From an uncultured Clostridia bacterium (lineage in GTDB: Bacteria; Bacillota; Clostridia; Oscillospirales; Oscillospiraceae), in the NCBI GenBank assembly GCA_945948535.1, contig CAMFBN010000008.1, forward strand, positions 1-64,000: a stretch of 64,000 nucleotides of DNA, read 5' to 3'. The notes below the pieces were generated by a model. That model ran no database searches and was not told the origin of the DNA. It saw nothing but the letters and a program-made list of their open reading frames with translations. Shown here in pieces: positions 43,718 to 51,501 of this stretch. A program made the position numbers and the translations under genes. The number at the start of each line of letters is the position of its first letter. The first letter of the stretch is position 1.

Positions 43718-44449
43718 TCATTCTTCGCCCTCTTCCGGCCCCGGGAGGGGGCACCCGAATTCCTGATACAGCCCCACGGCAGCAGCGACGCCCAGCTGTT
43801 CCGCTTCTTCCAATTGCGCGGCGATATCCTCCATCGTCCGCCAGAGGGTAAACACGGCGCTGTCACTGCCAAGGGTAATTTGATAGTGACAATGCAGACG
43901 TGTATCCTCCAGCCCACCCTCCGGACAATCCCAAACGGGCAGGGGAACGTTTTTTGCGCCTTTTTCGGTTAAAACGATTTCCAGCCCTTCCATGGTGGTG
44001 TCCAGCCAGATTTCCCGCCCGCTCCACCGGGAGAGCCACATGTCCATGGATTCATCCGGCGGGACGGGCGATACAAAGACCCCGCAGTCCAAACCGTCGG
44101 CGTAAGAATCGGATACAACCACGGGGAAGGGAAGCGCCTGGCACAGATATTCGGTCAGCGTCCGCGTCTGTTCCTCACCGGGCCGCTGAAAATCCAGCAG
44201 CAGCCCCGCGCATTGCAGCCGCTCCATACAGCTGCCCAGCTCCGCCGCGATTCGTTCGGGGTCGTGGCCCTGAATGGGCGTGCTGTCATCGAGAATCAGC
44301 AGGGAACCGGCTGGCAGCCATTTGGGGAGATTGGATACACCATTTCCGCTTGACGAAAAATGACAGGCCATCCACGCCGCATAGTCGGGAAAAACAGCAT
44401 TTCCTGCCATTTCCGCGCCGGTCATGGCAAGATATCGCGCAATCGGCAT
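43718..44449 (-). CDS. Unrecognised protein, 243 aa
   Basis: I do not recognise a family. The protein is soluble and acidic, with LPAGSLLILDDSTPIQGHDP, CAGLLLDFQRPG, ALPFPVVVSDSYADGLDCGVFVSP and DMWLSRWSGREIWLDTTMEGLEIVLTEKG. This strand/helix rhythm and the acidic strand ends (LDD, LLDF, VSDS) could be a TIM-barrel, GH18-like fold, but that is weak. The ATG at 44449 has AGGAGGA at good spacing (the TTG at 44455 is too close). It is divergent from yqeG and convergent with folA. Confidence 0.75.
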   Translation of the reverse strand: MPIARYLAMTGAEMAGNAVFPDYAAWMACHFSSSGNGVSNLPKWLPAGSLLILDDSTPIQGHDPERIAAELGSCMERLQCAGLLLDFQRPGEEQTRTLTEYLCQALPFPVVVSDSYADGLDCGVFVSPVPPDESMDMWLSRWSGREIWLDTTMEGLEIVLTEKGAKNVPLPVWDCPEGGLEDTRLHCHYQITLGSDSAVFTLWRTMEDIAAQLEEAEQLGVAAAVGLYQEFGCPLPGPEEGEE

Positions 44450-44477
44450 GGACAAATCCTCCTTTCCGTGGTATAAT
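44449..44477 (+). promoter_or_regulatory. Promoter of the yqeG operon, overlapping a divergent start codon
   Basis: TGGACA (44449-44454), 17-nt spacer, TATAAT (44472-44477) with TGG before it. The -35 shares its first base with the start codon of the minus-strand gene and covers that gene's ribosome-site region. Confidence 0.85.
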
Positions 44478-44529
44478 CCCTCGATGGAGCATTCCGTTTA
44501 CACTATCCTATGAAATCCGGGAGGACAAT

Positions 44530-45036
44530 ATGCCCCTATCTTTTTTGCCGAAAATCATTGCGAAGAATCTAACCGACCTGAGTCCGGAGCTGCTGCGGGC
44601 CCGAAATATCCGCCTGCTGATGCTGGACTTTGACAATACCATCGTCCCCTACACCACCAATGTGCCCACCACCGAAATGACGGCGTGGCTGGACAGGATG
44701 AACAAATTGGAGGACATCCAATTGTGCATCGTATCCAACAGCCACAAGGAACGGGTGCCTGCGTTTTGCCGGGAATATGGCTTGCCCTGCATTACTTACG
44801 CCAGAAAGCCCTCCGGCAAGGGTATCCGGGAGTGCCTGAGCAGATATGGTGTTCCCGCTTCTCAGGCGGCGCTGGTGGGCGACCAGATTTACACCGACAC
44901 GCTGGGGGCAAATCTGGCGGGCGTGACCTCCATTCTGGTGGATGCCATTTCCAATCATAATTTTTGGCTGAAAGCCCGGCATGTGCTGGAACTGCCATTT
45001 ATTTTTATTGCTAGAAACAGGAGAATCAACAAATGA
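44530..45036 (+). CDS. yqeG: YqeG-family HAD IIIA phosphatase
   Basis: A 168-aa HAD protein: LLMLDFDNTIVPY (catalytic DxD), CIVSNSHKERV (motif II), ARKPSGKGIRECL (motif III Lys) and LVGDQIYTDTLGANLAGVTSILV (motif IV). It is a typical YqeG; related proteins are phosphatidylglycerophosphate phosphatase-like, but the substrate is unproven. The start is ATG 44530 after GGGAGGAC. The long track ORF from 43900 runs antisense over the neighbour. Overlaps the next gene by 4 nt. Confidence 0.92.
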   Translation: MPLSFLPKIIAKNLTDLSPELLRARNIRLLMLDFDNTIVPYTTNVPTTEMTAWLDRMNKLEDIQLCIVSNSHKERVPAFCREYGLPCITYARKPSGKGIRECLSRYGVPASQAALVGDQIYTDTLGANLAGVTSILVDAISNHNFWLKARHVLELPFIFIARNRRINK

Positions 45037-46097
45037 GAAATCTTGAAAAGTATTTATCCCTTCTGAACGGGGAAGTGAACGGCCTGCTGCTGACCTCCCG
45101 CTACAGCCGCCACTACGGCGCGGAATTCGACATCGCCGAGGGCGTGGCCATCGTCACCAAGGCCGGCTGCCGCTATTTCACCGACAGCCGCTACATCGAA
45201 TCCGCCGAGAAGAACCTGAAGGGCTTCGAGGTGCTGATGACCGACCGCCAGCACACCCCCTTCCAGCGGCTCAACGATGCCATCGCCGACTTCGGTGTGA
45301 CCACTCTGGGCTATGAGGAGGATTACCTGACCGTGGCGGAGCTGATGGGTTACGAAAAGAACCTGAACGCCAAGCTGGTGCCCTTCAACAAGCCCATTTT
45401 CGACTTCCGGGCCTCCAAGGAAAGCTGGGAGATCGACCTGATGAAAAAGGCTCAGGAGATTACCGACAAAGCCTTTGAAGAGGTTCTGCCCAGAATTCGG
45501 GTGGGTATGTCCGAGCTGGAGCTGCAGGCGGAGCTGATCTATTGTATGTACAAAAACGGCGGCACGGGCCTGGCCTTTGACCCCATCGTGGTGTCCGGCC
45601 CCAACACCAGCCTGCCCCACGGCGTTGCCGGGGAACGGAAGATTCAGGCCGGGGACTTTGTGACCATGGACTTCGGCGCTTCCTACATGGGCTACTGCGC
45701 GGACATGACCCGCACCGTTGCCGTGGGCTTTGCCACCGAGGAGATGAAGAAGGTCTACAGCATTGTGCTGGAAGCCCAGAATTCCGCCATCGCAGCGACC
45801 AAAGCCGGTGTCACCGGCGCCTATGTGGATGGCGTTGCTCGGAAGGTGATTGAAGACGCTGGCTTTGGGGAAAACTTCGGTCATGGCTACGGCCACAGCT
45901 TAGGCCTGGAAATCCATGAGGCGCCCAACATGAACACCCGGAATCAGGAGCCGCTGCCCGCAATGGCTGTGTGTTCCGCCGAGCCGGGTATTTATCTGCC
46001 GGGAAAATTCGGCGTGCGCATCGAGGATGTGACCATTTTAACAGAGGATGGCGCAATCGACATAACTGCAAGCCCCAAAAATCTCATTATTGTCTAA
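45033..46097 (+). CDS. Xaa-Pro aminopeptidase/dipeptidase, M24B family
   Basis: A 354-aa pita-bread metallopeptidase. The N-terminal creatinase-like domain (about 1-125) is followed by the catalytic part with FDPIVVSGPNTSLPHG, FVTMDFGASYMGYCADMTRT (two metal Asp), HGYGHSLGLEIHEAP (His) and SAEPGIYLPGKFGVRIEDVT (two Glu). It cleaves bonds next to proline. The order yqeG - M24 - efp is typical of Clostridia. Confidence 0.94.
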   Translation: MRNLEKYLSLLNGEVNGLLLTSRYSRHYGAEFDIAEGVAIVTKAGCRYFTDSRYIESAEKNLKGFEVLMTDRQHTPFQRLNDAIADFGVTTLGYEEDYLTVAELMGYEKNLNAKLVPFNKPIFDFRASKESWEIDLMKKAQEITDKAFEEVLPRIRVGMSELELQAELIYCMYKNGGTGLAFDPIVVSGPNTSLPHGVAGERKIQAGDFVTMDFGASYMGYCADMTRTVAVGFATEEMKKVYSIVLEAQNSAIAATKAGVTGAYVDGVARKVIEDAGFGENFGHGYGHSLGLEIHEAPNMNTRNQEPLPAMAVCSAEPGIYLPGKFGVRIEDVTILTEDGAIDITASPKNLIIV

Positions 46098-46116
46098 CTT
46101 TTTTTCCGGTGCCCTA

Positions 46117-46145
46117 TTGCATAACAGCGAATTTTGCGGTACAAT
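46117..46145 (+). promoter_or_regulatory. Promoter of efp
   Basis: TTGCAT (46117-46122), 17-nt spacer, TACAAT (46140-46145), about 70 nt before the start. Confidence 0.75.
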
Positions 46146-46213
46146 ATACGAGCTAAAGCTGTGAAAACAAATCGCCTCCCAAAACGGAGAGGTAGTCTTA
46201 GGAGGATAAACAC

Positions 46214-46777
46214 ATGATTTCTGCAGGTGAATTTAGAAACGGCGTTACCTTTGACATGGATGGCAAGGTTATGCAGGTTGTCGAATTCCAGCACGTGAAG
46301 CCCGGTAAGGGTGCTGCTTTCGTCCGCGTCAAGATGAAGAACGTCATCACCGGCGCCGTGACCGAGACCAGCTTCAACCCCACTGCCAAGTTCCCCACCG
46401 CCTTTGTTGAGCGCAAGAAGATGGAGTATTCCTACAACGACGGCTCCCTGTACTACTTCATGGATCAGGAGACCTACGAGCTGGAGCCCATCGACGCTTC
46501 CGCGCTGGATGATTCCTTCAAGTTTGTCAAGGAAAACGACGTTTGCACCATCATGAGCTACAAGGGCAAGGTCTTCGGCGTGGAAGTGCCCAACTTTGTG
46601 GATCTGGTGGTCACCAAGACCGAGCCCGGCTTTGCCGGCAACACCGCTACCAACGTCACCAAGCCCGCTACCGTGGAGACCGGCGCGGATGTGAAGGTGC
46701 CCCTGTTCATCAACGAGGGCGATAAGATTCAGATTGACACCCGTACCGGCGAGTATCTGGGCCGTTCCAAGGCCTGA
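46214..46777 (+). CDS. efp: Translation elongation factor P
   Basis: A 187-aa EF-P with the three usual beta-barrel domains: [42 protein letters not shown] holds the loop Lys that contacts the P-site tRNA. The C-terminal SGD-type block is [17 protein letters not shown]. It rescues ribosomes stalled at polyproline. Cleanly preceded by TAGGAGG. Codon use is biased toward highly expressed type. Confidence 0.97.
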   Translation: MISAGEFRNGVTFDMDGKVMQVVEFQHVKPGKGAAFVRVKMKNVITGAVTETSFNPTAKFPTAFVERKKMEYSYNDGSLYYFMDQETYELEPIDASALDDSFKFVKENDVCTIMSYKGKVFGVEVPNFVDLVVTKTEPGFAGNTATNVTKPATVETGADVKVPLFINEGDKIQIDTRTGEYLGRSKA

Positions 46778-46806
46778 GGCTTCGCCTGCGTTAAGGAGAG
46801 GTTATT

Positions 46807-47271
46807 ATGACGATTTCTGAAAAGTCCGCCTATCTCAAGGGCCTGATGGATGGTCTGAAGCTGAACACCGAGTCCGATGAGGGCAAGATGATCGCCGCGA
46901 TCGTGGACCTGCTGGGAGATGTGACCAAGCGCGTCACCGACATTGAGGAGACCACCATCGCCATCTCCGACGAGCTGGACGAGATCGAGGAAGACCTGGA
47001 CGCCATTGAGGACTACATTCTCGACGACGAGGATGATTACGACTTCAGTGATGACGATGATGCGCTGGATTGGGATGACGACGAGGACGAGCTGGACGGG
47101 GAGGGTCCCGAGGAGGGCTTCGACTTCGGCGACGAGAACAGCACCATCTATGAGGTGGAGTGTGCCTGCGGCGAGATCATCGACTTCGATGAGGAAGTGC
47201 TGGAGAAGGGAAGCATCGTCTGCCCCAACTGCGGCGAAACGCTGGAGTTCTCTCTGGAAGACGAGGAGTAA
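46807..47271 (+). CDS. CD1247-type acidic protein with C-terminal zinc ribbon
   Basis: A 154-aa protein. The N-terminal helical part SEKSAYLKGLMDGLKLNTESDEGKMIAAIVDLL matches the domain named after C. difficile CD1247. It is followed by a very acidic low-complexity stretch (about residues 55-105) and a zinc ribbon CACGE ... CPNCGE. Function unknown; usually next to efp, as here (30 nt downstream, GGAGAGG site). A link to translation or RNA polymerase is speculative. Confidence 0.88.
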   Translation: MTISEKSAYLKGLMDGLKLNTESDEGKMIAAIVDLLGDVTKRVTDIEETTIAISDELDEIEEDLDAIEDYILDDEDDYDFSDDDDALDWDDDEDELDGEGPEEGFDFGDENSTIYEVECACGEIIDFDEEVLEKGSIVCPNCGETLEFSLEDEE

Positions 47272-47284
47272 TTCCGTTTTATGA

Positions 47285-47316
47285 GCCTGCCGCGGTGTAT
47301 ACCGCGGCAGGCTTTT
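47285..47316 (+). terminator. Terminator after the CD1247-type gene
   Basis: An 11-bp perfect stem GCCTGCCGCGG / CCGCGGCAGGC with loop TGTATA, followed by TTTT. Confidence 0.93.
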
Positions 47317-47344
47317 CCTGTTGTGGGAAGAAAGGAAGATTCCT

Positions 47345-47881
47345 GTGAATGAACCTGAACAAAATGAAAAGAAGCAGTCAGACCGGTGGTTCCCCATTTT
47401 CTGCGCGGTCATGGTCGTACTGCTGCTTGCCAATACTTTTGTTATCAAGCTTGCGGTGGTCGATGGCCGCTCCATGTACCCGACCCTCCATGACCGGCAG
47501 CTGCTGCTGGTACTGCGCCCGGGTTATCAGCCGAAACAGGGGGATGTGGTGGTGATCCACACCGGAAACGGCATTTTCAACCGGGACTATATTGTCAAGC
47601 GGGTCATCGCCACAGAAGGCCAGACGGTGAAAATCGACTACGACCTGAACGAGGTAAGTGTGGAGGATGTCATCCTCACGGAACCCTACCTGAATTTTGA
47701 AGAGGGGGATCCCATGCTTCCCCGGGATGAGCGCAGTGTGGTCAGCGATACCGTACCGGAGGGCTGCGTGTTTGTCATGGGCGACAACCGCAACCACTCT
47801 GCCGACAGCCGCAGTGAGAAATACGGTATGATTGATAAGAGCCGGATTGTGGGTCGTGTTGTGCTGCCGGTACTGCCGTAA
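47345..47881 (+). CDS. lepB: Type I signal peptidase
   Basis: A 178-aa SipS-like peptidase with one N-terminal membrane helix (FPIFCAVMVVLLLANTFVI), catalytic Ser in VVDGRSMYPTL, catalytic Lys in RDYIVKRVIA, and the box MGDNRNHSADSR. It cleaves Sec/Tat signal peptides on the outer face. GTG 47345 with AAAGGAAG is preferred to the track start at 47321, which lies on the terminator side. No separate promoter is obvious. Confidence 0.93.
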   Translation: MNEPEQNEKKQSDRWFPIFCAVMVVLLLANTFVIKLAVVDGRSMYPTLHDRQLLLVLRPGYQPKQGDVVVIHTGNGIFNRDYIVKRVIATEGQTVKIDYDLNEVSVEDVILTEPYLNFEEGDPMLPRDERSVVSDTVPEGCVFVMGDNRNHSADSRSEKYGMIDKSRIVGRVVLPVLP

Positions 47882-47903
47882 ACTCCGCGGTTTTCCGCGT
47901 TTA
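47878..47903 (+). terminator. Short hairpin at the lepB stop
   Basis: CGCGG-TTTT-CCGCG (47886-47899) extended by GTAAA / TTTAC with a bulge; followed by few T residues. A weak terminator at best. Confidence 0.45.
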
Positions 47904-47937
47904 CATAGATATTCCGCAATGAAAGGGGATGTTTGTT

Positions 47938-48006
47938 ATGAATACTTCATTCGTATCAACCGACACACATTTTCAGGAGGAATTCTATGAACGAGGTAAC
48001 ACTTAA
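47938..48006 (+). CDS. 22-codon leader ORF overlapping the acetyltransferase start
   Basis: Too short for the ORF track. ATG 47938 follows GAAAGGGG at good spacing and encodes MNTSFVSTDTHFQEEFYERG-NT, ending at TAA 48004. The ribosome site of the next gene (AGGAGG) lies inside it, and the two frames overlap by 20 nt. It could couple or gate translation of the GNAT gene. No known leader-peptide family is recognised. Confidence 0.45.
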   Translation: MNTSFVSTDTHFQEEFYERGNT

Positions 48007-48442
48007 GAAAATTGACGAATCCAACTTTCTGGATGCTTTTCACCTGACTTTGGCCCCGGAACAGGAGAAATTTGTCTCTCATCCCATCCGAAGCCTCGCG
48101 CAGGCCTATGTCTACTACAGCCAGTGCACGCCCTTTGGAATCTACCATGGAGAGACCATGGTGGGCTATGTCATGGTGATTTATGACTACGATCTGGAAG
48201 AATATGACATCTGGCACATGATGATCGACGAAGCCCAGCAGGGCAAAGGCTATGGCAAGGCCGCTATGGAAGCCTGCCTTGCCTACATTGCCGGGAAGCC
48301 CTTCGGTGCTTCCAATCGGGTGGTGCTGACCTGCAACCGGGAGAACCCCAGAGCGCTTGCCCTGTACAAGTCCCTTGGATTTTCCGAGACCGGGAATGAG
48401 GATGAGGACGAAATTGAATTGTCGCTGGAGCTGAACGCATGA
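47987..48442 (+). CDS. GNAT-family N-acetyltransferase (SpeG/PaiA-like)
   Basis: A 151-aa GNAT fold: the acetyl-CoA loop is IDEAQQGKGYGKAAMEACL (Q/RxxGxG/A), then LTCNRENPRALALYKSLGFSETG. N-terminal AYVYYSQCTPFGIYHGETMVGYVMV is typical of diamine/spermidine acetyltransferase-like members, so a polyamine substrate is possible but unproven. AGGAGG site; translation may depend on the overlapping leader ORF. Confidence 0.88.
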   Translation: MNEVTLKKIDESNFLDAFHLTLAPEQEKFVSHPIRSLAQAYVYYSQCTPFGIYHGETMVGYVMVIYDYDLEEYDIWHMMIDEAQQGKGYGKAAMEACLAYIAGKPFGASNRVVLTCNRENPRALALYKSLGFSETGNEDEDEIELSLELNA

Positions 48443-48447
48443 TACAA

Positions 48448-48480
48448 AAACACCCTACCGGTTTGCCCGGCAGGGTGTTT
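48448..48480. terminator. Bidirectional terminator between GNAT and spmB
   Basis: AAACACCCTACCGG / CCGGCAGGGTGTTT with one mismatch. It overlaps the stop codon of the minus-strand spmB and ends in TTT in the plus direction. Confidence 0.75.
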
Positions 48481-48994
48481 ATGCTGGAAGGAACCATCGC
48501 ACCGTCCAGGAAGCCATGCAGAATCCGACAAAATCGGCAAACAAAGCGGCGGGAATGGTGTACCGGGTTTTTCGAATGCCTGCCGCGCCAAAATAGACGC
48601 TGATGGTGTAGAATGTGGTTTCCGTTGACCCAAGCATCACGGCGGCAGTCCTTCCCACGGTGGAATCGGGGCCGTAGCGTGCCATTAAATCCGCACCCAC
48701 CGCCAGCGCGGCGCTGCCGCTCAAGGGCCGCACCAGCACCAGCAGCGCCGTTTCCGGCGGAATGCCGAACCGGGCAAATACCGGGGACAGAAGCCTACTG
48801 ATGGTTTCAGCTGCGCCGGAGGCTTGCAGCATATGCACCGCGCACAGCAGCAAAATCAGTGCTGGCAGAATGGAAACGATCAGCCGCAGACCATCGGCCG
48901 CACCGGACAGCATAATGTCATAAGCGTTTTCTTTTCGCCCCAGCGCCAGTGCCATGGATACAAACAAAATCAGAGGAACAATGTAATCCGTCAT
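48479..48994 (-). CDS. spmB: Spore maturation protein B
   Basis: A 171-aa membrane protein, SpmB type: MTDYIVPLILFVSMALALGRKENAYDIMLSGAADGL, then LVRPLSGSAALAVGADLMARYGPDS and GSTETTFYTISVYFGAAGI. SpmA and SpmB are needed for dehydration of the spore core. The start at 48994 overlaps the spmA stop by 4 nt; the longer track ORF begins inside spmA. Confidence 0.93.
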   Translation of the reverse strand: MTDYIVPLILFVSMALALGRKENAYDIMLSGAADGLRLIVSILPALILLLCAVHMLQASGAAETISRLLSPVFARFGIPPETALLVLVRPLSGSAALAVGADLMARYGPDSTVGRTAAVMLGSTETTFYTISVYFGAAGIRKTRYTIPAALFADFVGFCMASWTVRWFLPA

Positions 48995-49563
48995 CGCTTC
49001 CAGACCTTTCCCAGCAGCCATGCGGCGGTGACACCCAGTCCGGCGGACAGGAGACTGGTCAGCCATACTGCCGGAAGAATGTCGAAAGGGGTGCTGCACC
49101 CCAGCGCGGCCCGGACAGCTGCCACATTGGAAGGAATCAGCTGAATGGAGGCGGTGTTTAGTACGATCAGACGACACAGCTCGTCGGTGGCTGTGTCACC
49201 ACGTTTCAGCCGTTTTGCTGCCTGAATCCCCATGGGAGTCGCCGCGTTGCCCAGCCCCAGAAAATTCGCGCAGATATTGGCGCTGAGCTTCTCCGAAAGA
49301 ATCGGGTCTTTTCGTGTTGAAGGGAAAACGCCGTGAAGTACGGGACGAAGAAGTCTGGACAGCATTCCGGTGATTCCTGCGGCTTCCATCACGGCGGCGG
49401 CGCCGGTCCACAGGCAGATGGAACCCGCCATGGACATTCCAAGGGTCACGCCGGTCTGCGCCCCCTGCAAAACCGCAGCAGCCAGAATTCCCCCGCGTCC
49501 GTTCATCGCCGCGCACAGAATGCTGATACCGGCGATGCCTGCCCAAATCCAGCTCATCAGCAT
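48991..49563 (-). CDS. spmA: Spore maturation protein A
   Basis: A 190-aa membrane protein with the nucleoside-recognition/GATE domain: WIWAGIAGISILCAAMNGR, MSMAGSICLWTGAAAVMEAAG, ANFLGLGNAATPMGIQAAKRL and LNTASIQLIPSNVAAVRAALG. Start ATG 49563 follows GGGGAGGG at suitable spacing; two further in-frame ATGs lie within 12 nt. Forms an operon with spmB, marking the organism as a spore former. Confidence 0.92.
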   Translation of the reverse strand: MLMSWIWAGIAGISILCAAMNGRGGILAAAVLQGAQTGVTLGMSMAGSICLWTGAAAVMEAAGITGMLSRLLRPVLHGVFPSTRKDPILSEKLSANICANFLGLGNAATPMGIQAAKRLKRGDTATDELCRLIVLNTASIQLIPSNVAAVRAALGCSTPFDILPAVWLTSLLSAGLGVTAAWLLGKVWKR

Positions 49564-49723
49564 GGACATCCCTCCCCTGTGCTGTATCCTATGCGGCAGG
49601 GACGCCGGGATATTCGGGGAAAGCCGGACGATGGGATTGACATATCTCCCCAAAAACGATAACATAGTAAAAGAGAATGTGCTTATCGGCTTTACTCAGC
49701 GGACAGATCATGCGTAATTGTCA
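49564..49723. other. Upstream region of spmA, no gene seen
   Basis: It probably contains a sporulation-sigma promoter on the minus strand, but I could not identify a convincing one. The small ORFs here lack ribosome sites. Confidence 0.3.
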
Positions 49724-49904
49724 GAGTTGACAGTTGAAAGCAGAAAGTTGAAAGTGAAGGAGTCCCTGCGGGACAATTGAAGCATTATGTCTTAGAACCG
49801 GACATTCTCTTGTAAATGTGTCGTAGTCAAGATTTGTCGGGATAATTTAAATCATCCCGAAGGGATACCACAACTTTCAACTGTCAACTTTCAATTTTCA
49901 ACTC
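49724..49904. mobile_element. MITE-like element with AACTTTCAACTGTCAACT-type inverted ends
   Basis: The left end GAGTTGACAGTTGAAAG... and the right end ...CTTTCAACTGTCAACTTTC are inverted copies built from short CAACT/TTTCAACT steps. Inside are GTCCCTGCGGGAC and a related ATCCCGAAGGGAT hairpin. About 181 bp, no ORF. Confidence 0.65.
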
Positions 49905-49949
49905 AGTTACAGTTTGCCGTTTTGCTGACGGAAGTCAGGAGGAATCACC

Positions 49950-50546
49950 ATGCTGCTTTCACGTCCAATCGCAGAAAATGCTTTGGCGCAGGCGGAGCGG
50001 GCCAACCCTGGCCCCTGGGCAGACCACAGCCGTTACGTTGCCCTGGCCTGTCAGAATATTGCCAGCCGCTGCCCCAGTCTGGATGCGGATCTGGCCTATA
50101 TTTACGGCCTTCTGCACGACATCGGCAGATATGCCGGTGTTACCTCGGAGCGGCACCTGATTGACGGTTATCGTTATTGTATGGTGCGGGGATGGGAAAA
50201 AGCGGCCCAGATCTGCATTTCCCATGCCTTTATGGTGAAGGACATTTCGTCTTCCATCGGTGTGTTCGATATGCCGCCGGAGGACAAGGCGTTCATGGCA
50301 GATTTCGTCAAACACGCCGTGTATGACGATTATGATTATCTGGTGCAGCTGTGTGACGCGCTGGCGCTGCCCACGGGCTTCTGCCTGCTGGAAAAACGCT
50401 TCGTGGACGTTGCCATCCGCTATGGCACCCACCCGGCAACGGTGGATCGGTGGAAGGCGGTTCTGGCAATTAAGGCACGCTTTGAGGCAGCGATTGGCGG
50501 CTCCATTTATGACTGCCTTCCGGGCGCGGTAGAGAACAGCCTGTAA
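49950..50546 (+). CDS. HD-domain hydrolase
   Basis: A 198-aa protein with ADHSRYVALACQNIA (first His), YGLLHDIGRYAG (HD) and ISHAFMVKD plus a later LCDALALPTGFCLLEKRFVDVAIRYG. The H...HD...D pattern fits metal-dependent HD phosphohydrolases of YfbR/YqeK-like size; substrate unknown. CAGGAGGAA site. It stands alone between two repeat elements. Confidence 0.85.
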   Translation: MLLSRPIAENALAQAERANPGPWADHSRYVALACQNIASRCPSLDADLAYIYGLLHDIGRYAGVTSERHLIDGYRYCMVRGWEKAAQICISHAFMVKDISSSIGVFDMPPEDKAFMADFVKHAVYDDYDYLVQLCDALALPTGFCLLEKRFVDVAIRYGTHPATVDRWKAVLAIKARFEAAIGGSIYDCLPGAVENSL

Positions 50547-50651
50547 TGCAATTGGGATGTCCACCCGTGCCACTGTGCGGCAAAAGCGGAGGCAAACCCG
50601 TTAGGACTCCGGGTGGGAAGGACGCGAGTTTCCATGGAGTCCTATGGAACC

Positions 50652-50800
50652 TCTGAACAAATCGCCTGCGGCTGAGCAGCGGATCTTTTGCTCCATCGGT
50701 GCGGTTTGAAAAACAGGAAATACATACAGTATTCCTCTGTTTTTCAAACTTCCGCTGAATCAAAATCTCTCGCTGTCAGCTCTTGCCGATTTGTTCAGAG
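50652..50800. repeat. Nested palindromic element
   Basis: Outer arms CTCTGAACAAATCG (50652-50665) and CGATTTGTTCAGAG (50787-50800) are perfect inverses. Inside is a long hairpin GTTTGAAAAACAG (50704-50716) / CTGTTTTTCAAAC (50737-50749) continued by GGAAATAC / GTATTCC. No ORF. It is a likely non-autonomous mobile element or a structured RNA. Confidence 0.7.
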
Positions 50801-50828
50801 CTTCCCGATGTTTTTTGGAGGGTAGGGA

Positions 50829-51374
50829 ATGAAAAAGACAATCTCTTTCACGGCTGTATCCATGGCAGCGCTGACAGCGCTTTGTACCCTGCTTTTCCGA
50901 AAAACGGGCGCGGACAGCTTCTTTACTCTGTCAGTGACGTTTGGGACAATTTCCTATCACTTTATCATGCGGCTGGCGGTGGGCTTCGTCGTGAACGCGG
51001 GAATGAAAAACAAGGCGGATTATACGAAAGACTGGTACCGGCTCCAACCATGGGAAGAAAAACTTTACAAATTTCTCCGCGTCAAAAAATGGAAGGGCCG
51101 GATTCCCACCTTTTCGCCGGAGAATTTCGACCTTCAGGGAAAATCCATGAGCGACATTGCCCAGGCCATGTGTCAGGCAGAGGTGGTGCATGAGGTGATA
51201 CTGGTGTTGAACTTCCTGCCGATTGCCGCGTCCCTGTGGGTCGGCGCGCTTCCGGTGTTCGTCATAACGTCCCTGCTGGCTGCCGTACCGGAACTGGCCT
51301 GCATCATCGCGCAGCGGTACAACAGACCGCGGGTGGTCAGAATCGCGGAACGTATGCAAGAAAGAAGAAAATAG
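50829..51374 (+). CDS. Small membrane protein, CrtO-like (glycosyl-diaponeurosporenoate acyltransferase family) candidate
   Basis: A 181-aa protein with an N-terminal signal-like helix, a second helix near residues 35-55, and a C-terminal hydrophobic pair (about 120-160). DWYRLQPWEEKLYKFLRVKKWKGRIPT followed by an ending IAQRYNRPRVVR resembles the CrtO-like acyltransferase family, found in many Firmicutes without carotenoid genes. No carotenoid genes are nearby, so the function is open. GGAGGG site. Confidence 0.7.
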   Translation: MKKTISFTAVSMAALTALCTLLFRKTGADSFFTLSVTFGTISYHFIMRLAVGFVVNAGMKNKADYTKDWYRLQPWEEKLYKFLRVKKWKGRIPTFSPENFDLQGKSMSDIAQAMCQAEVVHEVILVLNFLPIAASLWVGALPVFVITSLLAAVPELACIIAQRYNRPRVVRIAERMQERRK

Positions 51375-51425
51375 TCATATCGTATCATACTGTTCCGGGG
51401 CTGAAGGGCTCCGAAACATTTTTTG

Positions 51426-51481
51426 TTGACAAATCGGTCTATTAGTGATAGACTACAAAAAAGGTCTATTATAAATAGACC
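51426..51481 (+). promoter_or_regulatory. blaI-type promoter with two operator dyads
   Basis: TTGACA (51426-51431), 17 nt, TAGACT (51449-51454). Dyad 1 GTCTATTAGTGATAGAC (51437-51453) lies between -35 and -10; dyad 2 GGTCTATTATAAATAGACC (51463-51481) lies just downstream. Both share the half-site GTCTAT. Placement predicts steric repression by the dimeric BlaI-type product and autoregulation. Confidence 0.85.
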
Positions 51482-51501
51482 GATTCAAAGGAGGAACATC
51501 C

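Noticed and set aside
43900-44529. N-terminal 210-residue extension of the yqeG ORF
   Set aside because: It is Arg/Pro-rich, antisense to the minus-strand gene, and lies upstream of the yqeG promoter; the HAD protein starts at 44530.
49630-49717. Small ORF of 28 codons upstream of the inverted-end element
   Set aside because: No Shine-Dalgarno sequence and no recognisable features.
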